Numbered from the stretch's first letter, positions 1-10,129 are shown. The stretch: 64,000 nucleotides of DNA from an uncultured Flavobacteriaceae bacterium (GCA_947489085.1 CANLCJ010000018.1:1-64000); one strand, 5' to 3'. Translations and numbers: made by a program. The notes: generated by a model not told the origin, from the letters alone.

Positions 1-65
1 CATAGCTACAAATTTTTGTAGTGACAAAACTAAAACCTTAATCAAAAATAGTCAAGATGGGTTAG

Positions 66-341
66 ACGGAGGGATACCCTACAGAAGACACTAACAAAAC
101 ACGTCTTTTACAAGCTTTCGATACCGCAGCCAAAGCTTTAGGTAATACTAGGAATGTTTGTCGAAAGTATTACGTGCATCCCGTTGTTGTGCATAAATAT
201 ACCAATAATTCTATAGCGCAAGATTTTAAAAGACTAGAAACGATAAGCAGTGGCTCAGGATACCTTTCGCCTACCGAGGTCGTATTGTTAGACATGATGG
301 AAAACTACGAACCCCAATTTATAAAGGATATAAAATCCTAA
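66..341 (+). pseudogene. C-terminal fragment of a type IB DNA topoisomerase, frame closed upstream
   Basis: The frame ending in TAA at 339-341 encodes about 91 residues that read like the C-terminal end of bacterial/poxvirus-type topoisomerase IB. The segment LGNTRNVCRKYYVHP is the conserved block around the active-site tyrosine (family pattern LGNTxxVCRKxYVHP), followed by SGYLSPTEVVLLDMM like the family's last helix. Upstream, the same frame has stops at 63-65 (TAG) and 39-41 (TAA), and the RTW-containing block expected just before this point is absent. The gene is therefore either 5'-truncated or frameshifted, or the window begins in a disrupted copy. Only 65 bases of upstream sequence are visible, so an intact gene shifted by a sequencing indel cannot be excluded. 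Family assignment is fairly sure; pseudogene status is inference. Confidence 0.6.
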
Positions 342-356
342 ATATTAATTACAGAA

Positions 357-1244
357 TTAGCCTAATCTTAGATATTTTTCGGAATACGCTTTTGTAAAAT
401 GAGCACCAAAAAACAGAATTAAACTGGTGTAAGACACCCAAAGCATGATTAATATAATAGATCCAGCGGCGCCGTAGGTAGAACCTGGTTGCATTTCTCT
501 AAAGTAAATAGCCAACACATATTTGCCTCCTACAAATAGTAATGAGGTAAGCGCAGCACCAATGCGAACGGCGCGCCAAGGTATAGAGGCATTGGGTAAT
601 AATTTAAACATCATGGCAAATAACACATAGATAAAAGATAGCGATATCACAATATCGAAGATGTATAATGCGTCGAGAAAATAGTCGGATAAAAAGCGAG
701 ATAGGTTTTTGCCAAACGTGCTTAGAACGGATGTAAGTACAAAACTAATAAGCAGCAAAAAACCGATAATTAGAATAAAACCAAAGCTTTTAAAACGCCC
801 TATAATAGTTGCTAAAATACCGTTTGTAGTGTTTGGTGCAGCATCCCATATTTTATCCAGCATATTTTGAATTTGAAAAAATACACCTGTAGCGCCATAT
901 ACCAATGTGGCAATGCCTATACTGTTTGCAAATATAGATGTAGGCGCATCTCCTTTGTCTACTAACATAAGCCGAATGGATTCTGCCGTATCTCTGCCTA
1001 TGGCTTTAGAAATTTCATCCAACAGCTCGCCACGTACAATATCTCTACCCCAAATACTGCCCACCACGTTTAAAATAATTATAATGAGTGCTGGCAGAGA
1101 TAAAATGGAATAATATGCTACAATAGCACTCTTTTCGAAAGGATCATTATTAAACCAATTTTTACCAGCAGTTGCTAGTAATTCGGGAAGGTGTTTAATT
1201 TTAAAGTGGCGTTTAGATCTTGTAAGAGGCGTTTGTGTTTCCAT
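357..1244 (-). CDS. YihY/BrkB family inner-membrane protein
   Basis: A 295-residue integral membrane protein with about six hydrophobic segments, near residues 40-63, 104-125, 152-176, 191-213, 226-247 and 258-282. It carries the family's YYSILSLPAL-like first segment and the STYGAAGSIILIMLWV segment near the C-terminus. BrkB/YihY proteins are widespread; some were once called RNase BN, but no nuclease residues are visible and the biochemical role is unsettled. It is the last gene of a minus-strand run, 12 bp after the tamL-like gene, so it is probably co-transcribed with the tamB-tamL pair. It converges with the topoisomerase fragment, leaving 15 bp between them and no clear terminator. Confidence 0.88.
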   Translation of the reverse strand: METQTPLTRSKRHFKIKHLPELLATAGKNWFNNDPFEKSAIVAYYSILSLPALIIIILNVVGSIWGRDIVRGELLDEISKAIGRDTAESIRLMLVDKGDAPTSIFANSIGIATLVYGATGVFFQIQNMLDKIWDAAPNTTNGILATIIGRFKSFGFILIIGFLLLISFVLTSVLSTFGKNLSRFLSDYFLDALYIFDIVISLSFIYVLFAMMFKLLPNASIPWRAVRIGAALTSLLFVGGKYVLAIYFREMQPGSTYGAAGSIILIMLWVSYTSLILFFGAHFTKAYSEKYLRLG

Positions 1245-1256
1245 AAGTTAAGCGTA

Positions 1257-3536
1257 TTAAAAAGGGTAGCCAATAGCAAAATTTAGTATGGGCTTATCAA
1301 CACTTACTTTAAAGCGCTCGCCGTCTTGAGCTGTAGGATCTTGAAAAGGCGCTGCAAGATCGAAACGTATTACAAAGCCCTGCACATCTACCCGCAAACC
1401 AGCCCCAGCGCCAATACCCAATTCGTTTAAAAAGTTACTGCTAAATCTCCCACCTGGCAGCGCTTCATTTTCTCGAGATAACCATATATTACCAGCATCG
1501 GCAAACAAGGCACCCTTAAAGTAACCTAAAATAGGAAAACGGTACTCAATATTAGCTTCGAGTTTTATGTTTCCTGTTTGGTCGAAAAATGTGCCGTTGT
1601 TGTTTGTACCGCCCGAAAAAGTGCCAGGGCCTAAAGTACGTATTCTAAATGCGCGCACACTGTAAGGACCGCCAGAGGAATATTGCTTTATAAACGGAAG
1701 TACGTCGGAGTTGCCATAAGCCAAACCATAGCCCGCAAATAACCGTGTTACAAGTGTTTGGTCTTTTCCTAAACCAAAATGCAAGCGCAAATCGGCATCT
1801 ACTTTTGCGTATTGTGCATATTCTGCTCCTAAAAATGTTTTGGCACCGCCATCTTCTGGGGTTTGCCCTAAAAGACTTATGCTATTTCCCGCAACATCTA
1901 AAGTGGTGTTTATGTAAAATTTATGGCGTTTTTTAGAAACTAAACCATTATAGGTAAACGCATAGGTTAAGCCAGAGATAAACTCTTGTTCGAAGCTGCG
2001 TTGTAAAAAAGGGTTTTCTTCCAGTATAACATCAAAATCACGGGTTGTGTTAAAAAGCTGTGTGTAGTTTATGGATATGGGGTATACTTCGTGAGTTACA
2101 TATTTGTTTGCCGTCCATATATAACCAAATTGTCCAGTACCAGAAGCTAAGGTGTAAAGTTGACTTCTGTTTAGAAATTCGGTACCTAAGCTTACTTTTG
2201 TTTTTGGTATTGTGTATTCAAACACATTATGATCTACTTTAATAGGTGAAATTAGACGCGGAAATGTAAGATCGGATTTTAAGGCCAATTCTAAGCTGCT
2301 AAGTCCGGTATTATTTCCGCTTGCAATTTGCACTTCGTAGCCAATATTGGCACTAATATTTAAGGTTTCTCCACCTTTAAAAAGGTTTTTGTTGCTAAAT
2401 GTTACCCCCAAAGCGGGGCCTGCAAAATTTGTCGATTTTGTTACCGCTTGCAGTTCTGCTCTTAATGCACGTTTGTTTGGTGGCGATAAATAAATGGAGG
2501 CTTCCAAATGCTTAATGCTATCGGATGTTAAGCTGTCTATTTCCTCATACTGAATGTTAACAAATTTGTAAGCACCAATGCTGGAGAGCCTACGTGCCGT
2601 ATTTTTAGAGTCTGAAGGACTGTATAAATCGCCTTCTTTTAAAGTGATGAATGGATCGAGGTATTTGGGCTTAAAAAAGTCTTTATTGTTTATAAAACTT
2701 TTGTTGTTGTAGCGTGTAACAGTTTCCTGTACGGTATCATTTTTTAAGTCGTAATTGGGATAAATGTTTATTTTAGATAATTTATAGGGTAGCGTTGCTT
2801 TTAAAGGCACATCTTTTTTTAGGTTTAAAAATAAATTAAACCGTTTGTTTTTGTATTGATTGGTGTCTATTTCGAAAATTAGAAAATCGGAATTGAAGTT
2901 GTAATAGCCCTCTTCTTTAAGATTGGCATCAATACGTGCGCGCTCTGCTTTTAGAGCATCGAGATTGTAGCGCATTTCTTTTTCTATAAGTGCCGCTTTC
3001 GAAATGGATTTAACAGCACTATATATGGGTTCTGGCAGCGTGTCTATCTGGTAGTTTTCTAAAGTATAAGGCGTGGGCAATTTTATGGTATAGCCTACTG
3101 TTGCACGTTTGCATTTATCGTTTTTAGTGGTATTCGAGGCGAGCCTGCTGTAAAAAAAACCTCTGTTCTCTAGACGATTTCTCAGAATTTTTTCTGTTTC
3201 ATTTGTTTGTACATCACTTAAATACACAGGGGGTTCTCCTATTTTTTTATAAAACCATTTGTTTAAAAAGCCAGGGCGTTCTTTTTGATTTTTGTAATAG
3301 AAATATAACGCAGGACGCATACCTAGAAACTTTGAGTTGGGCTTGGGGTATAGTGCATTCTCTAAAACTGTTTTTAGAGCTGTTTCGTTTTTAATAACAG
3401 TATCTGTTTCAATATTTAAATCTGCGCCTGTATATAATAATTCGTTTTCAGGAATAAATTTTTGGATACTGCAAGACACCAGTATCAAGGTGCTAAAGCA
3501 ATAGCATAATATATTATAAGTTTGTTTTAAAAACAC
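1257..3536 (-). CDS. TamL-type Omp85 lipoprotein (TamA-like outer-membrane assembly factor)
   Basis: A 759-residue Omp85-superfamily protein. The N-terminus has a lipoprotein signal (LILVSC, Cys22), then POTRA-like alternating segments to about residue 370, then a beta-barrel ending in Phe, as outer-membrane barrels do. The barrel has GGPYSVRAF, a variant of the Omp85 VRGF lid motif, and a GALFADAGNIW strand. Lipid-anchored TamA relatives are known in Bacteroidota as TamL. TamA/TamL in the outer membrane works with TamB spanning the periplasm in envelope biogenesis. The tamB-like gene lies 15 bp upstream on the same strand, which strongly supports this role over a BamA role. A second TamL-like protein lies at 35791-38313. 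Confidence 0.87.
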   Translation of the reverse strand: MFLKQTYNILCYCFSTLILVSCSIQKFIPENELLYTGADLNIETDTVIKNETALKTVLENALYPKPNSKFLGMRPALYFYYKNQKERPGFLNKWFYKKIGEPPVYLSDVQTNETEKILRNRLENRGFFYSRLASNTTKNDKCKRATVGYTIKLPTPYTLENYQIDTLPEPIYSAVKSISKAALIEKEMRYNLDALKAERARIDANLKEEGYYNFNSDFLIFEIDTNQYKNKRFNLFLNLKKDVPLKATLPYKLSKINIYPNYDLKNDTVQETVTRYNNKSFINNKDFFKPKYLDPFITLKEGDLYSPSDSKNTARRLSSIGAYKFVNIQYEEIDSLTSDSIKHLEASIYLSPPNKRALRAELQAVTKSTNFAGPALGVTFSNKNLFKGGETLNISANIGYEVQIASGNNTGLSSLELALKSDLTFPRLISPIKVDHNVFEYTIPKTKVSLGTEFLNRSQLYTLASGTGQFGYIWTANKYVTHEVYPISINYTQLFNTTRDFDVILEENPFLQRSFEQEFISGLTYAFTYNGLVSKKRHKFYINTTLDVAGNSISLLGQTPEDGGAKTFLGAEYAQYAKVDADLRLHFGLGKDQTLVTRLFAGYGLAYGNSDVLPFIKQYSSGGPYSVRAFRIRTLGPGTFSGGTNNNGTFFDQTGNIKLEANIEYRFPILGYFKGALFADAGNIWLSRENEALPGGRFSSNFLNELGIGAGAGLRVDVQGFVIRFDLAAPFQDPTAQDGERFKVSVDKPILNFAIGYPF

Positions 3537-3551
3537 GTTGTAATAATGGTT

Positions 3552-6500
3552 TTATTTTTTAGTAGTTTCTTTAGCGTCATTTGGCAAAGTATCTTCTGTT
3601 TCAGTCGCTTTACTGGCAGCCTCTTTCTTTAGTTTTTTAAAAAAGAGTGCGTTTTTAAGTTCACTAAATTTATTAAACTCTTGGGTAAATATAATAGCAA
3701 TACCATTTGTAATGGTCTGTCCGTCTATAACGTTTTCGAACTCATTTCGCCTAAAGCCTTTAAGGCGATACCTGCCATCTTCAGTAAGTATGTACTCTAA
3801 ACTTACATTGCCAATAACAGGAGCAGTATTGCCACCACCTTGCACACCAACTTCACTACCTACACGTACTATAAGTTTATCGTTAAATAATTTTTTTTGA
3901 GCAGCAATATCTAATTCTGTACGTTCCGTGGGGCTGTTGCCTTGGTAATCGGTGTAACTATCTAGTCCAAAATTGAGTTCTATGCCAGTGTCTCCTAAAA
4001 TTTTATCAGAAAACACATTGAGTTGATCGGATAAAGCGTCGTTTAAATTGTTTCTCGCTGCAGTGGCTGCGCCTCCCGTGCTGCCATCGCTTCCAGGTTC
4101 TGGGTAAAACCGGTTAAGTACCAAGAGTGAAAACACGTGTTTGTTAAGCTCGGCTTCTTGTTGGTTAAGCTGTTGCAACCTGCCATAAACTTGGCCGCCT
4201 ATAGCGCCCTGTTCGTCCTCGGGCATGTCTAAATTAAAAGTTATTTTAGGTTGAAGCAATTCACCATTTACGTTCAAGTATACATAAAAAGGAAGCACTT
4301 GCCTAAACTTACCTTTGGCAGTAGGATCTAACCCCGAGGTTTGTGCTGCCATTAATGCCGAAGCAGAGGCATCAACATTGTATAATGCCTTAACATCTAG
4401 ATTGGCATCGAAAGGGTCTCCAGACCAGGATATCGTACTGCCTTCTACCAGTTTAAACGTTCTATTCACAATGTTATATAAGTTCATTTCATAGTGTCCA
4501 TCTTTAATTTTATAAGTACCAACAAGATTCATTCTGCCATTGGGACGCATTGTAAAATTAAAATCGCCTAGTCCAGAAGCTTGAAAGTTGTCGTTAGTAG
4601 TTTTATCTATAATTACTTTTACCTTGGCACCCTCTCCAATTTTTACAAGCGCAGCAACATCGAAGCCAGAAACAGTGGCCACTTCTGCTTCTGTTTCAGT
4701 AAGTATAGCATTGGGATTTTCTCTATTAACAAAGGCAACTATACCATTATTCTCTTCTAAATTTACGGTTGCAGATGGCATAACATAGGTTACGTTTGTA
4801 GATGGTGTTATGGTAGCCTTAAGATTTACCTTTGGTATTTGTAAATCTCCAGTAAGTTTAGCATCTGCATCGAAAGCCGCTGTGCCATAAAGAAAATCGT
4901 TGTCCTTTTCTGTAGCATTAAGTATTTGGAAATTTTTAGCTTTAACAGCAAGATTAAAGGTTGGATTTATAAAAATTTTTGTTCCTATTGTTCCAGATAG
5001 TGTTAGTGTGTTTTTATTTTTATCTAATAGGGTAAAACGTTCCATGGAAAGCCCCTGGTTATCTACAGTAAGCGTTTCATTCTGTAAAGTAAAAGGGGTG
5101 TTGAATTTGGTAATTTCGAACGTAGCATCCTTAAAATTAAGTTCGCCTGTGTATTTAGGTGTTGCGGTAGTACCTTCTATTTTAAAGTTCCCTTTAAAAA
5201 AACCACTGGTGTTGCTAATTTCTCCTAACGAAAACCGTTCCAGTGCGTTCATGTTAAACCTAGAGATGTCTAAGTTTAAATCTACCACAGCGTCGGTGGT
5301 GTTTGCTGTATAATTTCCATTTAAATCTAATGTGATGTCTCCGCCTTTTGTGTTTGCTTTAAATGTGTATTTAGAACCGCCAAGAGCTTCGGCATCTGTT
5401 GTAAATGTACCTAGAGGAACATCCATTACCTTTAAATTATTTATAACCAAATCTGCAATTACTCCAGTATCGGTAAAAGGGTGTATAAAAATAAAGTCGC
5501 CATTTAATGTGCCATCGGCAAATCGCTGGTCTGGGTTTAGATAATCGAGTATTTCTTTTAGCTTAAAATTGTCGTAAATAATAGATATATGTTCTTTATT
5601 TAAATTAGGAAACGTGTCTGTTAGGGTTATGGATTGCTCGTTTTTCTTAATTTTAAAATTATTGAAAGCTAGTTTTTGTTCGGTATAAATAATTTCATTG
5701 TCTGTTGGGATGTCCCAAAGCGCTTTATTAAGTATGAAATCTTCTGGACGTATTCTTATTCCTAAACGCTCTTTTGTGCCTGTAATTTGAGATTGTATAT
5801 GCATTAATTTCTCATTCTCATTAAACGAAAGGAATTCCAAATCCAATTCGTTATCACGTTGTAAGCCTGTTAAATTGGTTCGGTTTATAGAAATTGGACC
5901 TGCCTTAATGGCTTTAAAGCCCAAATCAAAATTAAAATCGTTTTTATTTGTAGCAATTGTAAAGGCAAGACTGTCAATTTCATTTCCAGAGTAATTGATG
6001 TGAGGTGCAGTAATATTGGCGTTTAGCCTATTTGCTTTACTATTAAAATCGACAGCCAGAGCTATGGTATCTAAATCTTCAATGTTTACAAAAAATACTT
6101 CTTTTAGCAATGGTGCTTGACTTATTTTACCGTTCATTTTAATTTGCACGGGAGTGCTAATAGAATCTCTAGCACTTTCGTCGCGGTAAAAATAACTGGC
6201 GATATGGCTTTGCAATGCATTTCCAAAGGTCTCTGGGTCTGTATTCGACTCGAGCTCTAAATCTAAAATTCTGTTTTTAACATACAACGAGGTTGTATCG
6301 GTACGCACGAAAGCAGCAGCATCTAAACGGCCTAATAAGTAGGTTTGCTTATCGTATACTACCACACCATCCTTTATACGGCCTTTTACATCATAATTTT
6401 CGGCATTGCCCTTAAAATCGGCTTCTAATTTTAATGCGGTTCTAACATCGCGTTTTACTAAGCCTAAGCCTTGAAGGTTTGCGCCTTCGAGATTAAGATC

Positions 6501-8600
6501 TATAGTTACTTGAGGTGCAATAGAGTCTGCAACAATGGCTGCATTTAATCCAAGGTTGAGATTCGTGTCTTTGTATGTAGATGTTACGTTACCTTTTCCA
6601 TTTTCTAAGGCGCCAGAAATATTTAAATCGTTGATGGCGTAATCATTGTAAGAAAATTTAGAGACCACAGCTTTAAGATTGGCGTCTATTGTATTTAAGG
6701 AAGTGCCTTTTCCTGTACTCTCCATAGCAGCACTTAATACACCTAGCTTTTCGTTTTGTAATAGTGCACCTAAATCGTAATTTTTAATTGCAATTTTAGT
6801 ATTGAAGGCTATATCTTTTTCGGTATCTACTTTTCCTTTAATAGTTGCGTTTCCTTGCGTTGTAACGACTTTAAGATTAGTGTCTATCGTGTTTAAGTTG
6901 CCCTTTAAACTGCCATAAGTTTCAATGTTTTTAGGAACATTGATGCCTGCATTTTTTAAGTCAGCAAATTTAAATAGATCTGCGCGGCTTGTTTTTATGC
7001 GAACAGTTGGTATTGAAAATTCGAGACTGTCTGGAATTGCAACGTGTTTTAAAATGCTGTTTTCTAATAGCATTTGTGTACTGTTACCCCAAGCAACAGT
7101 AGACTTAAGAATTTTTAAAGAGGCTAAGCTGCCTTTGGCGTTTAACATGCCTTGAAAATCGCTACTGGATAAACTGGTAAAAGAGGGATTGTTTTTAAGT
7201 TCTGGCTGAACTAACAAAGCATCCTTAGTATTTAGACTAAAGCTTTGTAAATTAAGCGCAAGGTCTGCTGTGTTTGGGTATGCAATAAAATTAGATAGGG
7301 TGTTATATTTAATGTTTAAATTCCCTTCCAAACGGTTTGCATTGAGTGCTATTTTTAAGTTTTCAACATTAATGTACTCATCTGTAGCAGAAATATGGGT
7401 TTCAAAGTTTTTTAGACTTAAACCAGAAACATCTTTAAAGTTTAGGGATGTTATAGCAATACCAGCGGAGCGGTTCTTTAAATATAAACTGGGCATCTCT
7501 AAGGAAATATCTTCGAGCGCAATAGCATCTGGATTAAAAGTACTTTTAGAGGTGGAAGCACCTTTAGCGGTATAGCTAAAACGGTTATGGTTTAAAGCAA
7601 CATCTTTAACTGCTACATTAAAATCTGGCCATTTGAAAGCAGTTGATGGGGTGTTATTTATGTCTGGAGTTGTATCAGACGTCACATTTTTGGTGGTATT
7701 TACAGCAACACTGGAATGTGCTAAGTGAAATTGTGTTACGTTTATAGTGTTTTCAGCGAGATTTATACGGGGCAGTTTCGTATTGAAAACACCAATAGTC
7801 GTCTTAGCACTTAAACCACTTTCAAGAGCGGCATAATCTATAGTTACAGCCTCTAAGTTTATGGTGTTAAAGGCGAGATTTGGTAAAATAGTATTTTCAT
7901 CTTCTTCAGATTCAATTTCGGCAATAAGGTTTTGGTGAAATTTTATATAAGAATGCTCTAACTGTGTATGGGCCACTTCAAAAATCATTTCCTGTAAATT
8001 GAAGGTGTCCACATCTAATTTCAATAGACCTATATCAAATTTACTGTCTATGCCAGTTACATCGTCTTGGTAAATAATATGTATGTCTTTAAAAGTAAGT
8101 ACGCCTAGGCTTATGTTAGGTGGCGTATCACTTTCAGGTTCTGTTTGTACAGTAGAAGGTGTCGCAAAGGCATCTGCGATAAACTGAAAGTTAAAACTGT
8201 TAATGGTATCTTTTCGTGTAACTGTAGCTTTTACGCCTTGCCAGTCTATACTGGAAATGCCAATGTTACCGTTAGTAATTAAAGGCCATATTGCAATACC
8301 AGCTTCCAGAGATTTTGAGTATATAAGTGTATCTCCCTTTTTATCTTCAAAATAAACCCCATCTAATTTAAGGTTACCTTTAAAAGTTAAGAGCAATCTG
8401 TCGATACTAATTTTTGTATTGGTTTTTTCAGATAGATAACCTGTTATTTGGGTTGTAATTTTGTGTTGCACACATGGCATTCGAATAAGCAATACAAGCA
8501 CAACAAATACCAGTACTAAACCAAGGAAAATCTTTTTTAATAGAGACAGCAGGTTCCAGTTTTTCTTTTTGCTTGAGTTATGTTTTGGTGCGTTATTCAA
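3552..8600 (-). CDS. tamB: TamB-like periplasm-spanning protein (DUF490/AsmA-like)
   Basis: A 1682-residue protein with one N-terminal signal anchor (about residues 20-42), then a very long region of short repetitive beta-strands (patterns such as LKGNLN, ATIKGKV, DLNLEG) typical of the TamB/AsmA-like beta-taco fold that carries phospholipid between membranes. The C-terminal third has the conserved TamB (DUF490) domain with features such as GDFNFTMRPNGRMNLVG and FGLDSYTDY, and a Lys-rich tail. Length is within the range for Bacteroidota TamB. It is the first gene of the tamB-tamL-yihY run. A transmembrane start followed directly by the VYFED strand supports the chosen ATG. It is inferred to act with the TamL protein encoded 15 bp downstream. 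Confidence 0.9.
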   Translation of the reverse strand: MNNAPKHNSSKKKNWNLLSLLKKIFLGLVLVFVVLVLLIRMPCVQHKITTQITGYLSEKTNTKISIDRLLLTFKGNLKLDGVYFEDKKGDTLIYSKSLEAGIAIWPLITNGNIGISSIDWQGVKATVTRKDTINSFNFQFIADAFATPSTVQTEPESDTPPNISLGVLTFKDIHIIYQDDVTGIDSKFDIGLLKLDVDTFNLQEMIFEVAHTQLEHSYIKFHQNLIAEIESEEDENTILPNLAFNTINLEAVTIDYAALESGLSAKTTIGVFNTKLPRINLAENTINVTQFHLAHSSVAVNTTKNVTSDTTPDINNTPSTAFKWPDFNVAVKDVALNHNRFSYTAKGASTSKSTFNPDAIALEDISLEMPSLYLKNRSAGIAITSLNFKDVSGLSLKNFETHISATDEYINVENLKIALNANRLEGNLNIKYNTLSNFIAYPNTADLALNLQSFSLNTKDALLVQPELKNNPSFTSLSSSDFQGMLNAKGSLASLKILKSTVAWGNSTQMLLENSILKHVAIPDSLEFSIPTVRIKTSRADLFKFADLKNAGINVPKNIETYGSLKGNLNTIDTNLKVVTTQGNATIKGKVDTEKDIAFNTKIAIKNYDLGALLQNEKLGVLSAAMESTGKGTSLNTIDANLKAVVSKFSYNDYAINDLNISGALENGKGNVTSTYKDTNLNLGLNAAIVADSIAPQVTIDLNLEGANLQGLGLVKRDVRTALKLEADFKGNAENYDVKGRIKDGVVVYDKQTYLLGRLDAAAFVRTDTTSLYVKNRILDLELESNTDPETFGNALQSHIASYFYRDESARDSISTPVQIKMNGKISQAPLLKEVFFVNIEDLDTIALAVDFNSKANRLNANITAPHINYSGNEIDSLAFTIATNKNDFNFDLGFKAIKAGPISINRTNLTGLQRDNELDLEFLSFNENEKLMHIQSQITGTKERLGIRIRPEDFILNKALWDIPTDNEIIYTEQKLAFNNFKIKKNEQSITLTDTFPNLNKEHISIIYDNFKLKEILDYLNPDQRFADGTLNGDFIFIHPFTDTGVIADLVINNLKVMDVPLGTFTTDAEALGGSKYTFKANTKGGDITLDLNGNYTANTTDAVVDLNLDISRFNMNALERFSLGEISNTSGFFKGNFKIEGTTATPKYTGELNFKDATFEITKFNTPFTLQNETLTVDNQGLSMERFTLLDKNKNTLTLSGTIGTKIFINPTFNLAVKAKNFQILNATEKDNDFLYGTAAFDADAKLTGDLQIPKVNLKATITPSTNVTYVMPSATVNLEENNGIVAFVNRENPNAILTETEAEVATVSGFDVAALVKIGEGAKVKVIIDKTTNDNFQASGLGDFNFTMRPNGRMNLVGTYKIKDGHYEMNLYNIVNRTFKLVEGSTISWSGDPFDANLDVKALYNVDASASALMAAQTSGLDPTAKGKFRQVLPFYVYLNVNGELLQPKITFNLDMPEDEQGAIGGQVYGRLQQLNQQEAELNKHVFSLLVLNRFYPEPGSDGSTGGAATAARNNLNDALSDQLNVFSDKILGDTGIELNFGLDSYTDYQGNSPTERTELDIAAQKKLFNDKLIVRVGSEVGVQGGGNTAPVIGNVSLEYILTEDGRYRLKGFRRNEFENVIDGQTITNGIAIIFTQEFNKFSELKNALFFKKLKKEAASKATETEDTLPNDAKETTKK

Positions 8601-8686
8601 ACTTTAAAGTCTAGGTGTTTAAGCGTTTTAAATGAGATGTAAAAATATAACATAGCGATAAGTAGAAGTGTTAAAAAGCCATAATG

Positions 8687-8719
8687 TTTTAATGCGATAG
8701 CATTAAATTTTAATGCGAT
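8687..8719. repeat. 12-bp direct repeats spaced 21 bp, with an internal hairpin
   Basis: TTTTAATGCGAT occurs at 8687-8698 and again at 8708-8719, a 21-bp period (about two helical turns). Between them TTTAATGC/GCATTAAA (8688-8707) forms an 8-bp inverted repeat with a GATA loop. The pair sits just upstream of the TACCTTTG element at 8732, where a -33 region would lie, so it could be an operator. That function is inference. Confidence 0.45.
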
Positions 8720-8731
8720 TAAGCGCGGCAG

Positions 8732-8739
8732 TACCTTTG
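8732..8739 (+). promoter_or_regulatory. Candidate -7 element TACCTTTG
   Basis: This matches the Bacteroidota primary-sigma -7 consensus TAnnTTTG exactly, in the orientation of the downstream GntR-type regulator, but about 300 bp ahead of its start codon. No TTG-type -33 box is visible, so it is a weak call; if used, the mRNA would have a long leader. Confidence 0.3.
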
Positions 8740-9036
8740 GGGTAAAAGAAAACTTCTTGTGCAAGTGTTACCTGATATTAAGTACAAAATATCATGTTTT
8801 TTTAGTTTGAATGTTTATAGAGAACACCTTAGAAATATTAATTGCAAAATAGAATTTGAGTCGTAATCGAAATGTTTAATAAGTTATAAACTACAAGAAA
8901 ACAGTTTTTAACTTACTTAACGAGGTTTTGTTTGTGTTTTAAATAGTTGTTTTAAAGTGATTTAGATGAATAGTTACCCTGATTTGGATTATCAAGACCT
9001 CTAATAAACTTAAATTTAGTTTCCAAATTAGTATGG

Positions 9037-10083
9037 ATGAAATCTATGATCGATTTAATTAAATTAGACGAAACGTCTAGAGTGCCTAAATACATGCAAA
9101 TAATAGATTCTATTATTCATAATATAGTAGTGGGCAATGCTAAAGTGGGCGATAAGATGCCCTCTATAAATAGATTGAGCCAAGAATTTTATTTATCTAG
9201 AGACACGGTAGAAAGGGCTTATAAAGTTTTAAAAAAGCGTAAAGTTATTGTGTCTGTGCATGGCAAAGGTACATATATTGCCAGAACGCAGCTTATCGCT
9301 AAAAAGAATATATTATTTTTAGTAAATCAACTAAGTCCGTATAAGTTAAAAACATATAATTCGTTTTTAAAGCATATAGGTGAAAATCACCATGCAGATA
9401 TACAAAGTTACCATAGTGATGAAGAGTTGTTTCTGGATTTAATGAGTAAGCATGAAACCGCGTACGATTATTACATTGTAGTACCACACTTTAGAAGTAA
9501 CAACCTTAAACATACTAATTTTACATCAAGAGTACAAGAACGGTTAAGCAAGATACCAAAGGAGAAGTTGATATTTTTAGACAATAGAAATACTGATAAT
9601 GTGGATTTCATGGAGATTTATCAAGATTTCGAAAACGATCTTTTCGAGGCGCTTTCGAGCGGTTTAGAAAAAATATCTAAATATAAAATGCTAAAACTCG
9701 TTTTTCCAACAACGTCTTTTTATCCTCATCCTACCGGAATTTTACGTGGCTTTAGGAAATTCTGTTCGCATTATAAATTCAATTTCGAAATTATAGAAGA
9801 AGTAGACCAAAACACAAAACTGGAGAAGGAGGAGTTGTACATAACCATAGAGGAAGACGATCTGGTAAATTTAGTAAACCGTTTGCGCTTTTACAATTAT
9901 GGTTTAGGTAAAGATGTAGGTGTTATTTCTTATAACGACACGCCATTAAAACAACTTTTAGGTATTACGGTAGTGTCTACAAATTTTACCGATATGGGGC
10001 GAATATTGGCGGAGATGATTTTGGCCAATAAAAGAGAGCAAGTAAAAAATGACTTTGATTATATTGAGCGTACATCAATTTAA
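9037..10083 (+). CDS. GntR-type transcriptional regulator with periplasmic-binding-protein-like effector domain
   Basis: A 348-residue regulator. Residues about 8-85 are a GntR winged helix-turn-helix (SRVPKYMQIIDSI, then GDKMPSINRLSQEF, then LSRDTVERAYKVLKKRKVI, then GKGTYI). The remainder resembles the LacI/periplasmic-binding-protein sensor fold (KKNILFLVNQ, GFRKFCSHY, VGVISYNDTPLKQLLGITVVST). This architecture is common in Bacteroidota carbohydrate regulators, where the C-terminal domain binds a sugar. It precedes a hybrid two-component sensor of the same functional class. No sugar-utilisation enzymes are adjacent, so the effector cannot be named. A cluster of hairpins follows the stop codon. 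Confidence 0.82.
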   Translation: MKSMIDLIKLDETSRVPKYMQIIDSIIHNIVVGNAKVGDKMPSINRLSQEFYLSRDTVERAYKVLKKRKVIVSVHGKGTYIARTQLIAKKNILFLVNQLSPYKLKTYNSFLKHIGENHHADIQSYHSDEELFLDLMSKHETAYDYYIVVPHFRSNNLKHTNFTSRVQERLSKIPKEKLIFLDNRNTDNVDFMEIYQDFENDLFEALSSGLEKISKYKMLKLVFPTTSFYPHPTGILRGFRKFCSHYKFNFEIIEEVDQNTKLEKEELYITIEEDDLVNLVNRLRFYNYGLGKDVGVISYNDTPLKQLLGITVVSTNFTDMGRILAEMILANKREQVKNDFDYIERTSI

Positions 10084-10129
10084 AATAATTAACAATTTCA
10101 GTACTGTTCAGGACACTTTTAGTTTTGGT

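Larger units (their letters stand above)
8601..9036. other. 436-bp intergenic region between divergent tamB and GntR-type regulator genes
   Basis: No coding sequence was found. It must hold the minus-strand promoter for tamB and the plus-strand promoter for the regulator. It contains a pair of 12-bp direct repeats and one good -7-type element, listed separately. The stretch from about 8760 to 9036 is AT-rich with no further structure that I can support. Confidence 0.6.

Noticed and set aside
4900..5313. 137-codon plus-strand open frame inside tamB
   Set aside because: Antisense shadow of a very long real gene; no promoter, start context or family resemblance.
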